From assembly GCA_963764305.1 (NCBI GenBank), contig CAVXSD010000006.1, positions 1-64,000 on the forward strand: a DNA stretch of 64,000 nucleotides, in the 5' to 3' direction. This DNA comes from Bog-473 sp963764305. Lineage in GTDB: Bacteria > Actinomycetota > Acidimicrobiia > Acidimicrobiales > RAAP-2. Shown in pieces: positions 45,826 through 55,079 of the stretch. Position 1 is the stretch's first letter. Every line of letters starts with the position of its first letter. The notes under the pieces are model-generated. The model made no database searches. It had not been told where the DNA came from and saw only the letters and a program-made list of their open reading frames with translations. A program made the translations under genes and the position numbers.

Positions 45826-46643
45826 TGCGGCAGAAGTGAGAGGTGGCCCTCGCCCGGTACGACGGTGACGGAGGCCTGGGGGATGTGGCGCTTGAGAAAG
45901 GCGCGGTAGCCCGGTGGCCCGGTCCGATCGTCGGCGCCCTCCCATATGTGGACCGGGATCCGAATCTCCTCGAGTGCGAAGCCCCAAGGTTCCCCGAAGA
46001 TCCGGTAGTCCTGCACGCAGCCTTCGGTGCCCTGACGCATCGCCTCCCGCACGAAGGCCAGCGCGTGGTCCGGCGGTCCCCACTCGGTGAGGACCGTCCG
46101 GTCCGCCGGCGGGAACGAACGCATGACGGCGCGGAACAGTCGCGCGTTGCTGGCGTTCACGATGCTGACCGTCATCAGCGCCGAGGCCAGCGACGGCGTC
46201 CGCCGGCTCAGGAGGAGCAGGGCGCGGTCCTCCAGGGACAGCCCGCGGGTGGTGCCGTAGAGGTCCAGCGGCACCGCGCTCGAGAGGAGCGCCGCTGCGG
46301 TCACGCGGCCGTCCATCCTGGCGGCACAGATGGCGGCGTAGGGGCCACCGGCCGACCAGCCCATCACCGCGAACTCCTCGATCCCGAGGGCCCCTGTCAG
46401 GGAGTCCACGTCGGCGGGCCAGTCGGTGAGCCGGCGTCGGGGTTGGTAGCTCGAGAGCCCCATGCCGGGCCGATCGGGCGAGATGAGGCGGACTCCCCTG
46501 GCCGCCGCAGCCGCGTGGGCCGGCGCCGCGTCGAGCCGGGAGCTCAGACCGCCGTGGAAGCTCAGGATCGGAAAGCCCGTGGGGACGCCGTACTCCTCAT
46601 AGGCCAGCACCCGTCCATCGGGGAGCGTCACCGATCCCGTCAC
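45747..46643 (-). CDS. Alpha/beta-hydrolase
   Basis: 298 residues from GTG 46643 (GGAGG close ahead). FPILSFHGGLSSRLDAAPAH is the oxyanion loop, VMGWSAGGPYAAICA the nucleophile elbow (Ser), WEGADDRTGPP the acid, GEGHLSLLPHQ the His. Similar to actinobacterial proline-iminopeptidase-like esterases. Its 3' end overlaps the convergent flavoprotein gene by 79 bases. Confidence 0.82.
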   Translation of the reverse strand: MTGSVTLPDGRVLAYEEYGVPTGFPILSFHGGLSSRLDAAPAHAAAAARGVRLISPDRPGMGLSSYQPRRRLTDWPADVDSLTGALGIEEFAVMGWSAGGPYAAICAARMDGRVTAAALLSSAVPLDLYGTTRGLSLEDRALLLLSRRTPSLASALMTVSIVNASNARLFRAVMRSFPPADRTVLTEWGPPDHALAFVREAMRQGTEGCVQDYRIFGEPWGFALEEIRIPVHIWEGADDRTGPPGYRAFLKRHIPQASVTVVPGEGHLSLLPHQAPAIFASLLGGDHNAESTARWNVG

Positions 46644-46750
46644 GCCTCCGTTGCTCCGTCCAGGGTGACACGCGGGCAGACGGGGCGCTGGTGCCCGATG
46701 CGTCCCGGGTGAGCAGGTGCCCGCACGAGAGCACGCTATAGGGTGCGGGC

Positions 46751-47941
46751 ATGAGTCCGAACGTCGACGAACTGGTTGACGGGCTGCTGGCCGACTTTCC
46801 GCCGAGCACCACTCCCGCACAGGAGTTCCTCGGGGAGCAGTTCGACCGCGGCCTGGCCTGGCTGCATTTCCCGCCCGGGTCGGGTGGGCTCGGGCTGACG
46901 CCGCGAGAGCAGCAGAAGGCGCAGTCACGGCTGCACGCGAGTGGCGCTCCGGTGGCCGGGGTGCGCAACCCCATCGGATACGGGATGTGCGCGCCGACCA
47001 TCGCCACCCACGGGACGACCGAGCAGAAGGAGCGCTACCTCAGGCCCCTCTTCACCAACGAGGAGATCTGGTGCCAGTTGTTCAGCGAGCCCGGTGCAGG
47101 CTCCGACGTCGCCGGGCTGTCCACCCGCGCCGAGCGCGACGGCGAGGAGTGGTTGCTGAACGGACAGAAGGTGTGGACCACCCTGGCGCACATCTCAGCA
47201 TTCGGGCTGATCGTGGCGCGCACGAATCCCGATGTGCCCAAGCACAAGGGGATGACGGCGTTCCTGGTCGACATGAAGGCCCCGGGCGTCGAGGTGCGGC
47301 CGCTCTTCCAGATCACGGGCGAGGCGGAGTTCAACGAGGTCTTCTTCAGCGACGTGCGGATGTCCGACTCGGCCCGCCTCGGCGGCGCGGGTGAGGGATG
47401 GCGCGTCGCGGTGACGACGCTGATGAACGAGCGGGTCTCCATCGGCGGTGCTGTCACGCGGCGCGGCGGCGGACCCGTCGCGGAAGCCGTCAAGATCTGG
47501 AAGGAGCGCTGGCAGGGCGACACCTCGGCGCACGCCCTCGCATTGCGCGATCGGGTCGTCTCGAGCTACATCCGCATGGAGGCGCTCTCCATGACCAACG
47601 CCCGCGCCGCACAGACACGCAGGGCCGGCACACCCGGCCCCGAAGGCTCGGTGGCCAAGCTCGCCTATGCCGAGGAGAACAAGCGAATCTACGACCTCTG
47701 CATGGATCTCTTGGGCAACGACGCCATGCTGTTCCCGGCCGGCTACCCCATGGTCCGCCCCGACCTCGTGGGCATGGGCTCGACCGACGTGCACAAGATG
47801 TTCTTGCGGGTCCGGGCGAACTCCATCGAGGGGGGGACCTCCGAGGTGATGCGCAACATCCTCGGTGAGCGCGTGCTCGGTCTCCCGGGCGACGTTCGCA
47901 CCGACAAGGAACTGCCCTGGAAGGATGTCCCGCGCAGCTGA
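46751..47941 (+). CDS. Acyl-CoA dehydrogenase
   Basis: 396 residues. N-terminal GLAWLHFPPGSGGLGLTPRE; middle domain WCQLFSEPGAGSDVAGLSTR and LLNGQKVWTTLAHISAFGLI (FAD and substrate motifs); C-terminal helical domain with VHKMFLRVRANSIEGGTSEV MRNILGERVLGLP. The usual catalytic Glu position is in the helix around DLCMDLLGND and could not be fixed by eye. Acts on an unknown acyl-CoA. A TATAGG box is 8 bases ahead of the ATG. Confidence 0.87.
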   Translation: MSPNVDELVDGLLADFPPSTTPAQEFLGEQFDRGLAWLHFPPGSGGLGLTPREQQKAQSRLHASGAPVAGVRNPIGYGMCAPTIATHGTTEQKERYLRPLFTNEEIWCQLFSEPGAGSDVAGLSTRAERDGEEWLLNGQKVWTTLAHISAFGLIVARTNPDVPKHKGMTAFLVDMKAPGVEVRPLFQITGEAEFNEVFFSDVRMSDSARLGGAGEGWRVAVTTLMNERVSIGGAVTRRGGGPVAEAVKIWKERWQGDTSAHALALRDRVVSSYIRMEALSMTNARAAQTRRAGTPGPEGSVAKLAYAEENKRIYDLCMDLLGNDAMLFPAGYPMVRPDLVGMGSTDVHKMFLRVRANSIEGGTSEVMRNILGERVLGLPGDVRTDKELPWKDVPRS

Positions 47942-48605
47942 GCGCGAGCCGGTCGTGACGGGATCCGGCCACCAGGCCGAGAAGCGCGCCGCCGGCCAGG
48001 CCGCGGCGGCGCTGGTCGAGGACGGGATGTTTGTCGGCTTGGGTACCGGTTCCACCGTTGCCGAGCTGGTTCCCGCCCTTGGTGCGCGCCGGTTGGAGAT
48101 CACGTGCATCTCGACCTCGCCGGCGACCGCAGAGCTCGCGGCCGACGTCGGGCTCGACGTCAGACCCTTCACCGACATTGATCGACTCGACCTGACCATC
48201 GACGGGGCCGACCAGGTCGACCCCGTCGGCTGGCTGATCAAGGGCGGGGGAGGGGCGCACACCCGCGAGAGGATCGTGGCCGCGGCGGCGGATCGGTTCG
48301 TGGTCATCGTGTCTTCGGACAAGCCGGTCGATCGCCTGCGTCCGCCGGTCCCGCTGGAGCTCTTGGCCTTCGGGCTGGCGGCCACCCTGCGCGCGCTCCC
48401 CGGCGCGGTGCTGCGGCGTGCGCCGCTGACGCCCGACGGCGGGGTGCTCGCCGACTACTACGGCGACATCGACGACCCCGCGTCTCTGGCCGCCATGCTC
48501 GACGCGGTGCCCGGCGTCGTGGCCCACGGCCTGTTCCCGCCCTCCCTCGTCTCCAGCGTGCTCATCGCACGAGGCAACGAGGTCGAGGTCCGTCAGATCG
48601 GCTGA
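47925..48605 (+). CDS. rpiA: Ribose-5-phosphate isomerase A
   Basis: 226 residues. AAALVEDGMFVGLGTGSTVA is the phosphate loop; DLTIDGADQVDPVGWLIKGG GG holds the catalytic DGAD and the Lys (canonical KGGGAA reads KGGGGA); AHTRERIVAAAADRF follows. Interconverts ribose-5-phosphate and ribulose-5-phosphate. Starts at ATG 47925 inside the acyl-CoA dehydrogenase gene, overlapping 17 bases, so probably co-translated. An in-frame GTG 10 codons in is an alternative. Confidence 0.88.
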   Translation: MSRAAEREPVVTGSGHQAEKRAAGQAAAALVEDGMFVGLGTGSTVAELVPALGARRLEITCISTSPATAELAADVGLDVRPFTDIDRLDLTIDGADQVDPVGWLIKGGGGAHTRERIVAAAADRFVVIVSSDKPVDRLRPPVPLELLAFGLAATLRALPGAVLRRAPLTPDGGVLADYYGDIDDPASLAAMLDAVPGVVAHGLFPPSLVSSVLIARGNEVEVRQIG

Positions 48606-48618
48606 TGCACCGGGATCG

Positions 48619-49848
48619 TCATGCCGCCGGGGTGAACGTGACCGGCAGCGCGGTGGGGGAGCGGAAGACGTCGCCGCGGATGTGAGGATCGGTGTTGCCC
48701 GGGTCGAGGGCCAGGTCGGGCAGGCGGTCGAAGACGCGGTTGAGCAGCGCCCGCGTCTCGAGCCGGGCGAGATGCATCCCGAGGCACATGTGCGGCCCGT
48801 GGGCGAAGGCGATGTGGGGGATGGCGGGCCGGAAGATGTCGAAGGTCTCGGGGTCCTCCCACCTGGTCTCGTCGTGGTTGGCCGAGCCGATGTGGGGCGA
48901 GATGCTCTCGCCGGGACCGAGGGTGACGCCCCCGATCTCGACCTCGCACGTCGTGGTCCGGTTGATGGTGAGCAACGGGGCCTCGCAGCGCAGGCCCTCC
49001 TCAATGGCCTGGGGCAGCAGCGAGCGGTCGGCTTGCACCGCCCCGAGCTGCTCGGGGTGGGTGAGGAGCAGGTAGAGCAGGTTGCCCGACGAGCGGTAGG
49101 TCGTCTCGGCCCCCGCCGGGAGCAGGAGGCGCAGGAAGGAGTAGATGGCTTCGTCGGTCAGCTTCTCGCCGTCGACCTCGGCGGAGACCAGATCGCTGAT
49201 CACATCCTCAGCCGGATTGGCCCGCCGGTCGGCCACGATGCCGGCGAAGTACTCGCGCAGCGCCTCCGAGGCGGCGATGCCGCGATCGATGTCCGCCACC
49301 AGGCCGATGAGCTCGACCGACCAGCGTTGGAATTGTGGGAAGTCCTCCTCGGGCAGCCCGAGCAGGCGCGCGATAACCCGGACCGGAAACTCGAACGTGA
49401 GCTGGCGCACCAGGTCGGCCCGGCCGTCGGCGGCGAAGCGGTCGATCTGGTCGTCGATGATCGGGCGGATGAACTCGGGCTCCCAGCGCGCCAGCGCCTT
49501 CTCGCGGAAGGCGTGCGCCACCAGGTTGCGGTGGCTGCGGTGCTCGGGGTCGTCCATGCCGAGGATCATGTGGCCCATCACCATGCCGATCGTGACGTCA
49601 TAGCCGGTCGAGGTGAACGTCTTGGCGTCGCGCAAGATCCGCGAGCAGTCGTCGTAGCGGTAGGCGATCCATCCCGGCTCGACGTCGATGCCCTCGGGCA
49701 GGGACTCCGGCGAGATGGTCAGGCCTTTTTCGACGGGTGTCTCGTGCCGCTTGACGACGAGGTCCGGGTAGGGATCCCGCGTCGTGCCGGCCACCACGTC
49801 GTCGAAGGCACTGAACGGGTCGTACTCCTGAGCGTCGGATAGTGCCAT
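48619..49848 (-). CDS. Cytochrome P450
   Basis: 409 residues from ATG 49848 (GGGAGGGAA 7 bases ahead). I-helix LRLLLPAGAETTYRSSGNLL with AGAET; ExxR in EEGLRCEAPLL; heme loop AFAHGPHMCLGMHLARLETR with the axial Cys. The AGAETT I-helix puts it with typical soluble bacterial P450s. Needs separate ferredoxin and reductase, not present nearby. Ends 13 bases from the convergent rpiA stop. Confidence 0.92.
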   Translation of the reverse strand: MALSDAQEYDPFSAFDDVVAGTTRDPYPDLVVKRHETPVEKGLTISPESLPEGIDVEPGWIAYRYDDCSRILRDAKTFTSTGYDVTIGMVMGHMILGMDDPEHRSHRNLVAHAFREKALARWEPEFIRPIIDDQIDRFAADGRADLVRQLTFEFPVRVIARLLGLPEEDFPQFQRWSVELIGLVADIDRGIAASEALREYFAGIVADRRANPAEDVISDLVSAEVDGEKLTDEAIYSFLRLLLPAGAETTYRSSGNLLYLLLTHPEQLGAVQADRSLLPQAIEEGLRCEAPLLTINRTTTCEVEIGGVTLGPGESISPHIGSANHDETRWEDPETFDIFRPAIPHIAFAHGPHMCLGMHLARLETRALLNRVFDRLPDLALDPGNTDPHIRGDVFRSPTALPVTFTPAA

Positions 49849-49956
49849 GGCGCGCTTCCCTCCCACCGGTGTTCTGTGACGTTGGTGTCAGGTTATGGGG
49901 CGCGGCGGCCACGGCGCACCTCGGGGCCCCCACGGCAACGTACGGTCCCGACGGCA

Positions 49957-49962
49957 TAGGCT
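49957..49962 (+). promoter_or_regulatory. -10 box of the haloalkane dehalogenase gene
   Basis: TAGGCT, 9 bases ahead of ATG 49972; no ribosome site seen, so a leader of 0-3 bases is likely. Confidence 0.4.
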
Positions 49963-49971
49963 CCGGCCTGC

Positions 49972-50883
49972 ATGAAGACGCTGCGCACCCCTGACGACCG
50001 CTTCGTCGACCTGCCCGGCTACGACTTCGCCCCGAACTACGCCGAGGTCGCCGACTCCGAGGGGGGCACGCTGCGGGTGCACTACCTGCGGGAGGGCGAC
50101 CGCTCGGCGCCCGTCGTGCTCCTGATGCACGGCGAGCCCTCGTGGTCGTACCTCTACCGCAAGATGATCCCCGTCCTGACCGGCGCCGGTCTGCAGGTCG
50201 TGGCGCCCGACCTGGTCGGCTTCGGGCGCTCGGACAAGCCGGCCGAACGCGCTGACTACACGTTCGCCCGCCATGTCGAGTGGATGCGCGAGCTGCTCTT
50301 CGACCGGCTCGAGCTGAGCGGCATCACCCTGGTGTGCCAGGACTGGGGCGGGCTCATCGGCCTGCGCCTGGTCGGTGAGCATCCCGACCGTTTCGCCCGG
50401 GTCGTGGCGGCCAACACCTTCCTGCCGACCGGCGACACCAATCCCGGCGATGCCTTCTTCTCCTGGCAGCGCACCTCGCAGGAGGTCGAGGAGTTCCCCA
50501 CCGGCGTCATCGTCCGCGGTGGGTGCGCCAAGGCCGTGGCGCCCGAGGTGGAGGCGGCCTACGACGCGCCGTTCCCCGACGAGTCCTACAAGTCGGGGGC
50601 GCGCCAGTTCCCGCTGCTGGTGCCGTCTCGGCCCGACGACCCCGCCCACGACGCCAACGTGGCCGCCTGGGTGGGCTTGGCCGCGTTCGACCGTCCCTTC
50701 CTCTGCGCCTTCAGCGACCGCGACCCCATCACCAGGGGTGCGGACCGCAACCTCAAAGAGCGGATCGCCGGTGCGCAGGGGCAGCCCCACACGACGATTG
50801 TGGGCGGCGGCCACTTCCTGCAGGAGGACTGCGGGGAGGAGTTGGCCGAGGTCGTGGTCTCCTTCGTCGCCTCCACATCGTGA
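49972..50883 (+). CDS. Haloalkane dehalogenase (HLD-I / DhlA-like)
   Basis: 303 residues. VVLLMHGEPSWSYLYRKMIP has the HGEPSW oxyanion motif (53-58); nucleophile D124 and halide-binding W125 in VCQDWGGLIGLRL are at the same numbers as in DhlA; the acid is in CAFSDRDPITRG, and His in VGGGHFLQEDCGEELA. Hydrolyses carbon-halogen bonds to alcohols. Same length and layout as subfamily I. Stop overlaps the next start (GTGA). Confidence 0.88.
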   Translation: MKTLRTPDDRFVDLPGYDFAPNYAEVADSEGGTLRVHYLREGDRSAPVVLLMHGEPSWSYLYRKMIPVLTGAGLQVVAPDLVGFGRSDKPAERADYTFARHVEWMRELLFDRLELSGITLVCQDWGGLIGLRLVGEHPDRFARVVAANTFLPTGDTNPGDAFFSWQRTSQEVEEFPTGVIVRGGCAKAVAPEVEAAYDAPFPDESYKSGARQFPLLVPSRPDDPAHDANVAAWVGLAAFDRPFLCAFSDRDPITRGADRNLKERIAGAQGQPHTTIVGGGHFLQEDCGEELAEVVVSFVASTS

Positions 50884-52346
50884 TCAGCGAGCACAGCGTC
50901 GTCATCGTCGGGGCCGGGTTCTCCGGTATCGGGATGGCGGCGCGCCTCCGCTCCATGGGCGTGGACGACTTCGTCGTCCTCGACCGCGGCAACGACCTGG
51001 GAGGCACGTGGCGCGACAACTCGTACCCGGGCGCCTGCTGTGACGTCCCCTCGAACCTGTACTCCTTCTCCTTCGCTCTCAATCCCGACTGGTCGCGCTC
51101 GTTCTCCCCGCAGAGCGAGATCTGGGACTACCTGCGCGCCTGCGTCGACCGCTTCGAGGTGGGGGGACATCTGCGCTTCGGCCGGGCCGTCGAAGAGGCG
51201 CGCTGGGACGAGGCCACGGCGCACTGGGTGGTCCGGACGACCGGGGGAGAGGAATACGTCACCCCGGTCCTGGTGTGGGCCACCGGGTCGCTGAGCGAGC
51301 CGTCGATCCCGGAGCTCCCGGGCCTGGCGGACTTCCGCGGCAAGGTGTTCCACTCCGCCCGCTGGGAGCACGGGTTCGACCTGGCGGGGAAGCGGGTGTG
51401 CGTCGTCGGCACCGGGGCCTCTGCGATCCAGTTCGTGCCACAGATCGCTCCGGTCGTCGAGCACCTGTACGTCCACCAGCGGACACCTCCCTTCGTGGTC
51501 CCCCGGCGCGACCGGGCCGTCTCGGGCCTCCGCAAGCTCGCCTACCGCAAGATGTCGAGGCTCCAGCGCTTGTCCAGACTCCGCATCTACGCCATCTTCG
51601 AGTCGCTGCTGTCGGTCTTCGTCGGGCACGGGGAACGGCGGAAGGCCGCGGTGCGCAAGGCCGCCCTCGACCACCTCGCCAAGCAGGTACCCGACGAGGC
51701 GCTGCGCGAGAAGCTCACCCCGCACTACGAGCCGGGGTGCAAGCGACTGCTGCTCTCCGACGACTACTACCCCTCGCTGACCCGGCCCAACGTGGAGGTC
51801 GTGGACTCACCGGTGGCCTCGTTCACCGCGCACGAGGTGGTGGGCCAGGACGGCATCGCCCGTCCGGTCGACGTCGTGATCATGGGCACCGGCTTCGAGG
51901 CGGCCGAGCCTCCCTACGCCGAGCACATCGTCGGCGCGGGCGGCATCCGGTTGGCCGAGATATGGAAGGCGAACGGAGTCGAGGCCTACGCCGGCTCCAC
52001 GGTGGCGGGCTTCCCCAACCTGTTCCTCATGATCGGGCCGAACTCGACGTTGGCCCACAATTCGATGATCTACATGATCGAGTCGCACATCAACTACATC
52101 GCCAGCGCGCTGGCCTTCCTGCGCCGCCCCGGCGTGCGCGTGGTGGAGGTCAAGCCGGCAGTGCAGCGGCGCTACAACGAGCGCCTCCAGGCCCGGCTCG
52201 AGCACTCCGTCTGGGTCGAGGGCGGGTGCGGGAGCTGGTACCTGGATCACCGGGGCCGCAATACCACGCTGTGGCCCGACCACACCTGGAAATTCCGCCG
52301 GCTGACCCGGCGCTTTCACCCGGGCGAGTACACCGTCCGCACGTAG
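50880..52346 (+). CDS. Flavin-containing monooxygenase, Baeyer-Villiger type
   Basis: 488 residues from GTG 50880, overlapping the dehalogenase stop. VVIVGAGFSGIGMAARLRSM (FAD), LGGTWRDNSYPGACCDVPSN, fingerprint FRGKVFHSARWEH, RVCVVGTGASAIQFVPQIAP (NADPH), and VVIMGTGFEAAEPPYAEHIV. Shorter than the 34-36 kb paralogue, lacking its N-terminal extension. Coupling to the dehalogenase suggests both act on one compound or its product. Confidence 0.88.
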   Translation: MISEHSVVIVGAGFSGIGMAARLRSMGVDDFVVLDRGNDLGGTWRDNSYPGACCDVPSNLYSFSFALNPDWSRSFSPQSEIWDYLRACVDRFEVGGHLRFGRAVEEARWDEATAHWVVRTTGGEEYVTPVLVWATGSLSEPSIPELPGLADFRGKVFHSARWEHGFDLAGKRVCVVGTGASAIQFVPQIAPVVEHLYVHQRTPPFVVPRRDRAVSGLRKLAYRKMSRLQRLSRLRIYAIFESLLSVFVGHGERRKAAVRKAALDHLAKQVPDEALREKLTPHYEPGCKRLLLSDDYYPSLTRPNVEVVDSPVASFTAHEVVGQDGIARPVDVVIMGTGFEAAEPPYAEHIVGAGGIRLAEIWKANGVEAYAGSTVAGFPNLFLMIGPNSTLAHNSMIYMIESHINYIASALAFLRRPGVRVVEVKPAVQRRYNERLQARLEHSVWVEGGCGSWYLDHRGRNTTLWPDHTWKFRRLTRRFHPGEYTVRT

Positions 52347-53360
52347 GCGCGCAGGGCCAGCGCGCACAGCACGGCCGCAAAGAGGGCGAGCGCCCCGATC
52401 TCCGGCAGCACGGCGATCAGACCGACGTGGTCGTAGATGAGCTTCACGAACGCGTCCATGGCCCAGGCCTGGGGGACCACGTGGCCGACGGCCCGGACCA
52501 CCGGTCCGACCACGTCGAGCGGGTACATGCAGCCGCCCAGCATGCCGCACACTATGCCGAGCACGACCGCGAGGGAGATGGCCTGCTCCTCGGTGCGCGA
52601 GCGCATGCTCACGAGCGCGGCCGCGCCGGCGTAGGCGAGCGACAGCATGGTGAGCACGAGAAGAACCCCGGCTGGGTCGCCCCAGTGCACGCCGAAGATC
52701 AACCGGCCGACCACCAGGAGCCCGACACACTGCACGGCGGCCACGCAGAGGCTGGTGGCGATCAAGGCGGCCACGACCGACCGTCGGCGCAGCGGCGCCG
52801 CCGCCAGCCGGTTCATGAGGCCGAGCCGGCAGCGACTCGACCACACCCGAAGACAAGAGGAGCACCGTGATGCCCAGGAACAGCACCAGGTCGGCCGGCG
52901 CGACATAGGAGAAGGGGCTGAGCGCAGCCGGGACATCGGTGCGGGCGAGAGTCACGTCGGTGAGGGTCGTGTGCGTGCCCTCGGCGGCGATCAGGTCGAG
53001 CAGGGCGACCACGTCCGTGCGGGCCTGCACCGCGCTGGTCGAGGCGGACTCGCTCACGAAGTCGACGCGCTGTGCCCCCGCCCGCGCCGGAAGGCCGATG
53101 AGGCCGGCGACGACCCGCCCCCGCAAGATGTCGTCGCCGAGCTGGGCCCGGTTGGGTTCGATCCGCACCTTGAGGTCGCCGGTGCGGGCGACCAGGTGGA
53201 CGAGGCGCGGGGACGGGTGCACGAGGCCGATGGGCTCCTTCGGGCTCCCGGCGAGCAGACCCGTCACGAGGATGAAGAGAACCGGGAACACCGTGGCGAC
53301 GAAGAGGTAGCGCCGGTCGCCGACGGCGCGGCGCAGGTTGACCCGGATGATCGGGATCAC
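52316..53360 (-). pseudogene. ABC-2 family permease, one frameshift
   Basis: GTG 53360 overlaps the stop of the partner permease (GTGA). First frame: RYLFVATVFPVLFILVTGLL, an external domain, and APADLVLFLGITVLLLSSGV. Near 52835 the reading shifts and continues as RLGLMNRLAAAPLRRRSVV, AAVQCVGLLVVGRLIFGVHW, GCMYPLDVVGPVVRAVGHVV and PQAWAMDAF, the usual ABC-2 end. About 348 residues if repaired. 3' end overlaps the monooxygenase gene by 31 bases. Confidence 0.75.
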
Positions 53361-54514
53361 GGCGTCACCATTCGGCGCACCCGGGCCATGGCCAGGCTTC
53401 CTGTCACGAGGGCGATGAGGCAGAGGACGAGGAAGGGTGCGACCACCGACGACGCGTGGTCGCGCAACAACGCCAGGCGCCCGAACCCGACCAGGGCCCA
53501 CCCGTTCGGTGTGCCGAGGCTCAGCACCTGAAAGGCCTCGGGCAGTGCACCGGGCGGGAGCAGGTTGCCTCCCAGCAGCGCCAGCACGAGCCCGACCACC
53601 AGGGAGGCGGCGAAGGCCTCTTGGGGCGTCCGGGCGAACGAGGTGAGGAACGCGCCGAGGCCGCACATGGCGGCAGTGGCCCCGACGCACATCATGAACA
53701 CCCCGAGCGGATCACCCCAATTGGCGCCGAAGGCCGCCGCCGTCACGCCCCAGACGATCAGGATGGACGTGAGCCCCGTGAGGGCGATGGCCAGGAGCTT
53801 GCCCCAGACGATCGCGCGCGGCCTGATCGGCGCGACGGCGAGCCGGGCCAGGGTCCCCGTCGAGCGCTCCAGCAAGAGGGAGCGCATGCCGAGGCCGCTC
53901 CCGATGAAGAGGAACACCACGGCGATCGAAGGGGCGAAGTAGTCGAGCACGGCCTTGCCGCCGTTGCCGAGCGTGCTCGCCGCGACCGAGATCGCCGCCG
54001 CGTCGGTGGCCGTCCCACGTTCGAGGCGGCCAGCGTAGATCCGGCTGGCCACGCCCGCCGCCAACGACTCGGCGTACTCCTGTCCGATCAGCGCGTTCGG
54101 CCGGTCGACGATGTCGAACCCGGGGGAGGGTGTGGCGCCCGGGGCCACCATCGGGATGAGGAGGTGGGCGAGGCTCGTGTGACCCCGGAAGATCACCACG
54201 CCACCAGCCAGCGTGCCGTCCGCCACCTCGCGTTTGACCGCCGTCTCGCCGGGGACGACCCGCACGACGACATTGCGGGGCAGCTGGCTCGCGTGCGCGG
54301 CGGCACGCAGCAGGGCCGGCGAGGCGCCGGACACTCCGAGGGTGAGCACGCCCGAGGAGGAGTTGCCGGCGAAGGCGAAGCCGAGGATGCCCGCGATGGC
54401 CAGTGGCGCGACCAGACAGGTGATGACCGCCGAACGGTCGCGCACCCGCCGGCGCAGTTCGTTGAGGGTGATGACGAACCCGGTCAGTCGCCGTGCTCCT
54501 GGCCCAGACACCAC
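53357..54514 (-). CDS. ABC-2 family permease
   Basis: 385 residues. FVITLNELRRRVRDRSAVIT then one helix, a ~150-residue external domain (VVRVVPGETAVKREVADGTL), and five C-terminal helices (FAPSIAVVFLFIGSGLGMRS, GKLLAIALTGLTSILIVWGV, ASLVVGLVLALLGGNLLPPG). Same plan as the permease downstream, so the two form a heterodimer. No ATPase gene is next to them. Confidence 0.83.
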   Translation of the reverse strand: MVSGPGARRLTGFVITLNELRRRVRDRSAVITCLVAPLAIAGILGFAFAGNSSSGVLTLGVSGASPALLRAAAHASQLPRNVVVRVVPGETAVKREVADGTLAGGVVIFRGHTSLAHLLIPMVAPGATPSPGFDIVDRPNALIGQEYAESLAAGVASRIYAGRLERGTATDAAAISVAASTLGNGGKAVLDYFAPSIAVVFLFIGSGLGMRSLLLERSTGTLARLAVAPIRPRAIVWGKLLAIALTGLTSILIVWGVTAAAFGANWGDPLGVFMMCVGATAAMCGLGAFLTSFARTPQEAFAASLVVGLVLALLGGNLLPPGALPEAFQVLSLGTPNGWALVGFGRLALLRDHASSVVAPFLVLCLIALVTGSLAMARVRRMVTP

Positions 54515-54532
54515 GTCCCCACCGACAAAAAC

Positions 54533-54538
54533 TAGCGT
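54533..54538 (+). promoter_or_regulatory. -10 box of the TrmO-like gene
   Basis: TAGCGT, 8 bases ahead of GTG 54547; supports this start and a leaderless mRNA. Confidence 0.35.
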
Positions 54539-54546
54539 TGGCGGCC

Positions 54547-55008
54547 GTGATCGCGCTGGCGCCGGTGGGGTTCGTGATGGGCGGTCGCTCCGAGGCCGTC
54601 GACGACGACTGGGGCGGCGTGGAGGCGGTCATCCGGCTCGACGGCACACAATTCGGGCCCGATGCGGTGGCAGGGCTCGACGCGTTCTCCCATCTCGTGG
54701 TCGTGTTCCAGTTCCACCTGGTGGATCCGGCCGACGTGCAGTCGGGCGCCCGCCGTCCCCGGGGGAACCCGGACTGGCCCGAGGTGGGCATGTTCGCCCA
54801 GCGGGCCAAGATGCGGCCGAACCGCCTGGGTGTGTCCACCTGCTCGTTGAGCCGGGTTGAAGGGCTCGACCTGCACGTACGGGGTCTCGACGCCGTCGAC
54901 GGGTCGCCGGTGCTCGACGTGAAGCCGTTCATGCGCGAGTTCGAGCCGCCGGCCGGATCCGTCCGCCAGCCGCCCTGGTCCACGGAGCTGATGCGCGGGT
55001 ACTACTGA
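54547..55008 (+). CDS. TrmO/TsaA family SAM-dependent methyltransferase
   Basis: 153 residues from GTG 54547. GLDAFSHLVVVFQFHLVDPA is the DGFSHLWVLF-like block, RRPRGNPDWPEVGMFAQRAK MRPNRLGVS the R(P)-x-G...FAtRsP.RPNpiG block (variant), and LDLHVRGLDAVDGSPVLDVK PFM the DGTPVLDIKPY block. The family methylates N6-threonylcarbamoyladenosine in tRNA; actinobacterial copies are often outside that role. Divergent from the permeases by 32 bases. Confidence 0.8.
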   Translation: MIALAPVGFVMGGRSEAVDDDWGGVEAVIRLDGTQFGPDAVAGLDAFSHLVVVFQFHLVDPADVQSGARRPRGNPDWPEVGMFAQRAKMRPNRLGVSTCSLSRVEGLDLHVRGLDAVDGSPVLDVKPFMREFEPPAGSVRQPPWSTELMRGYY

Positions 55009-55079
55009 CCGCACTCCTCGGTGGACGTCCGAGCCCCTCTACTTCATGACCGGGGAGCAGTCCGTAATCACGCATTGCC

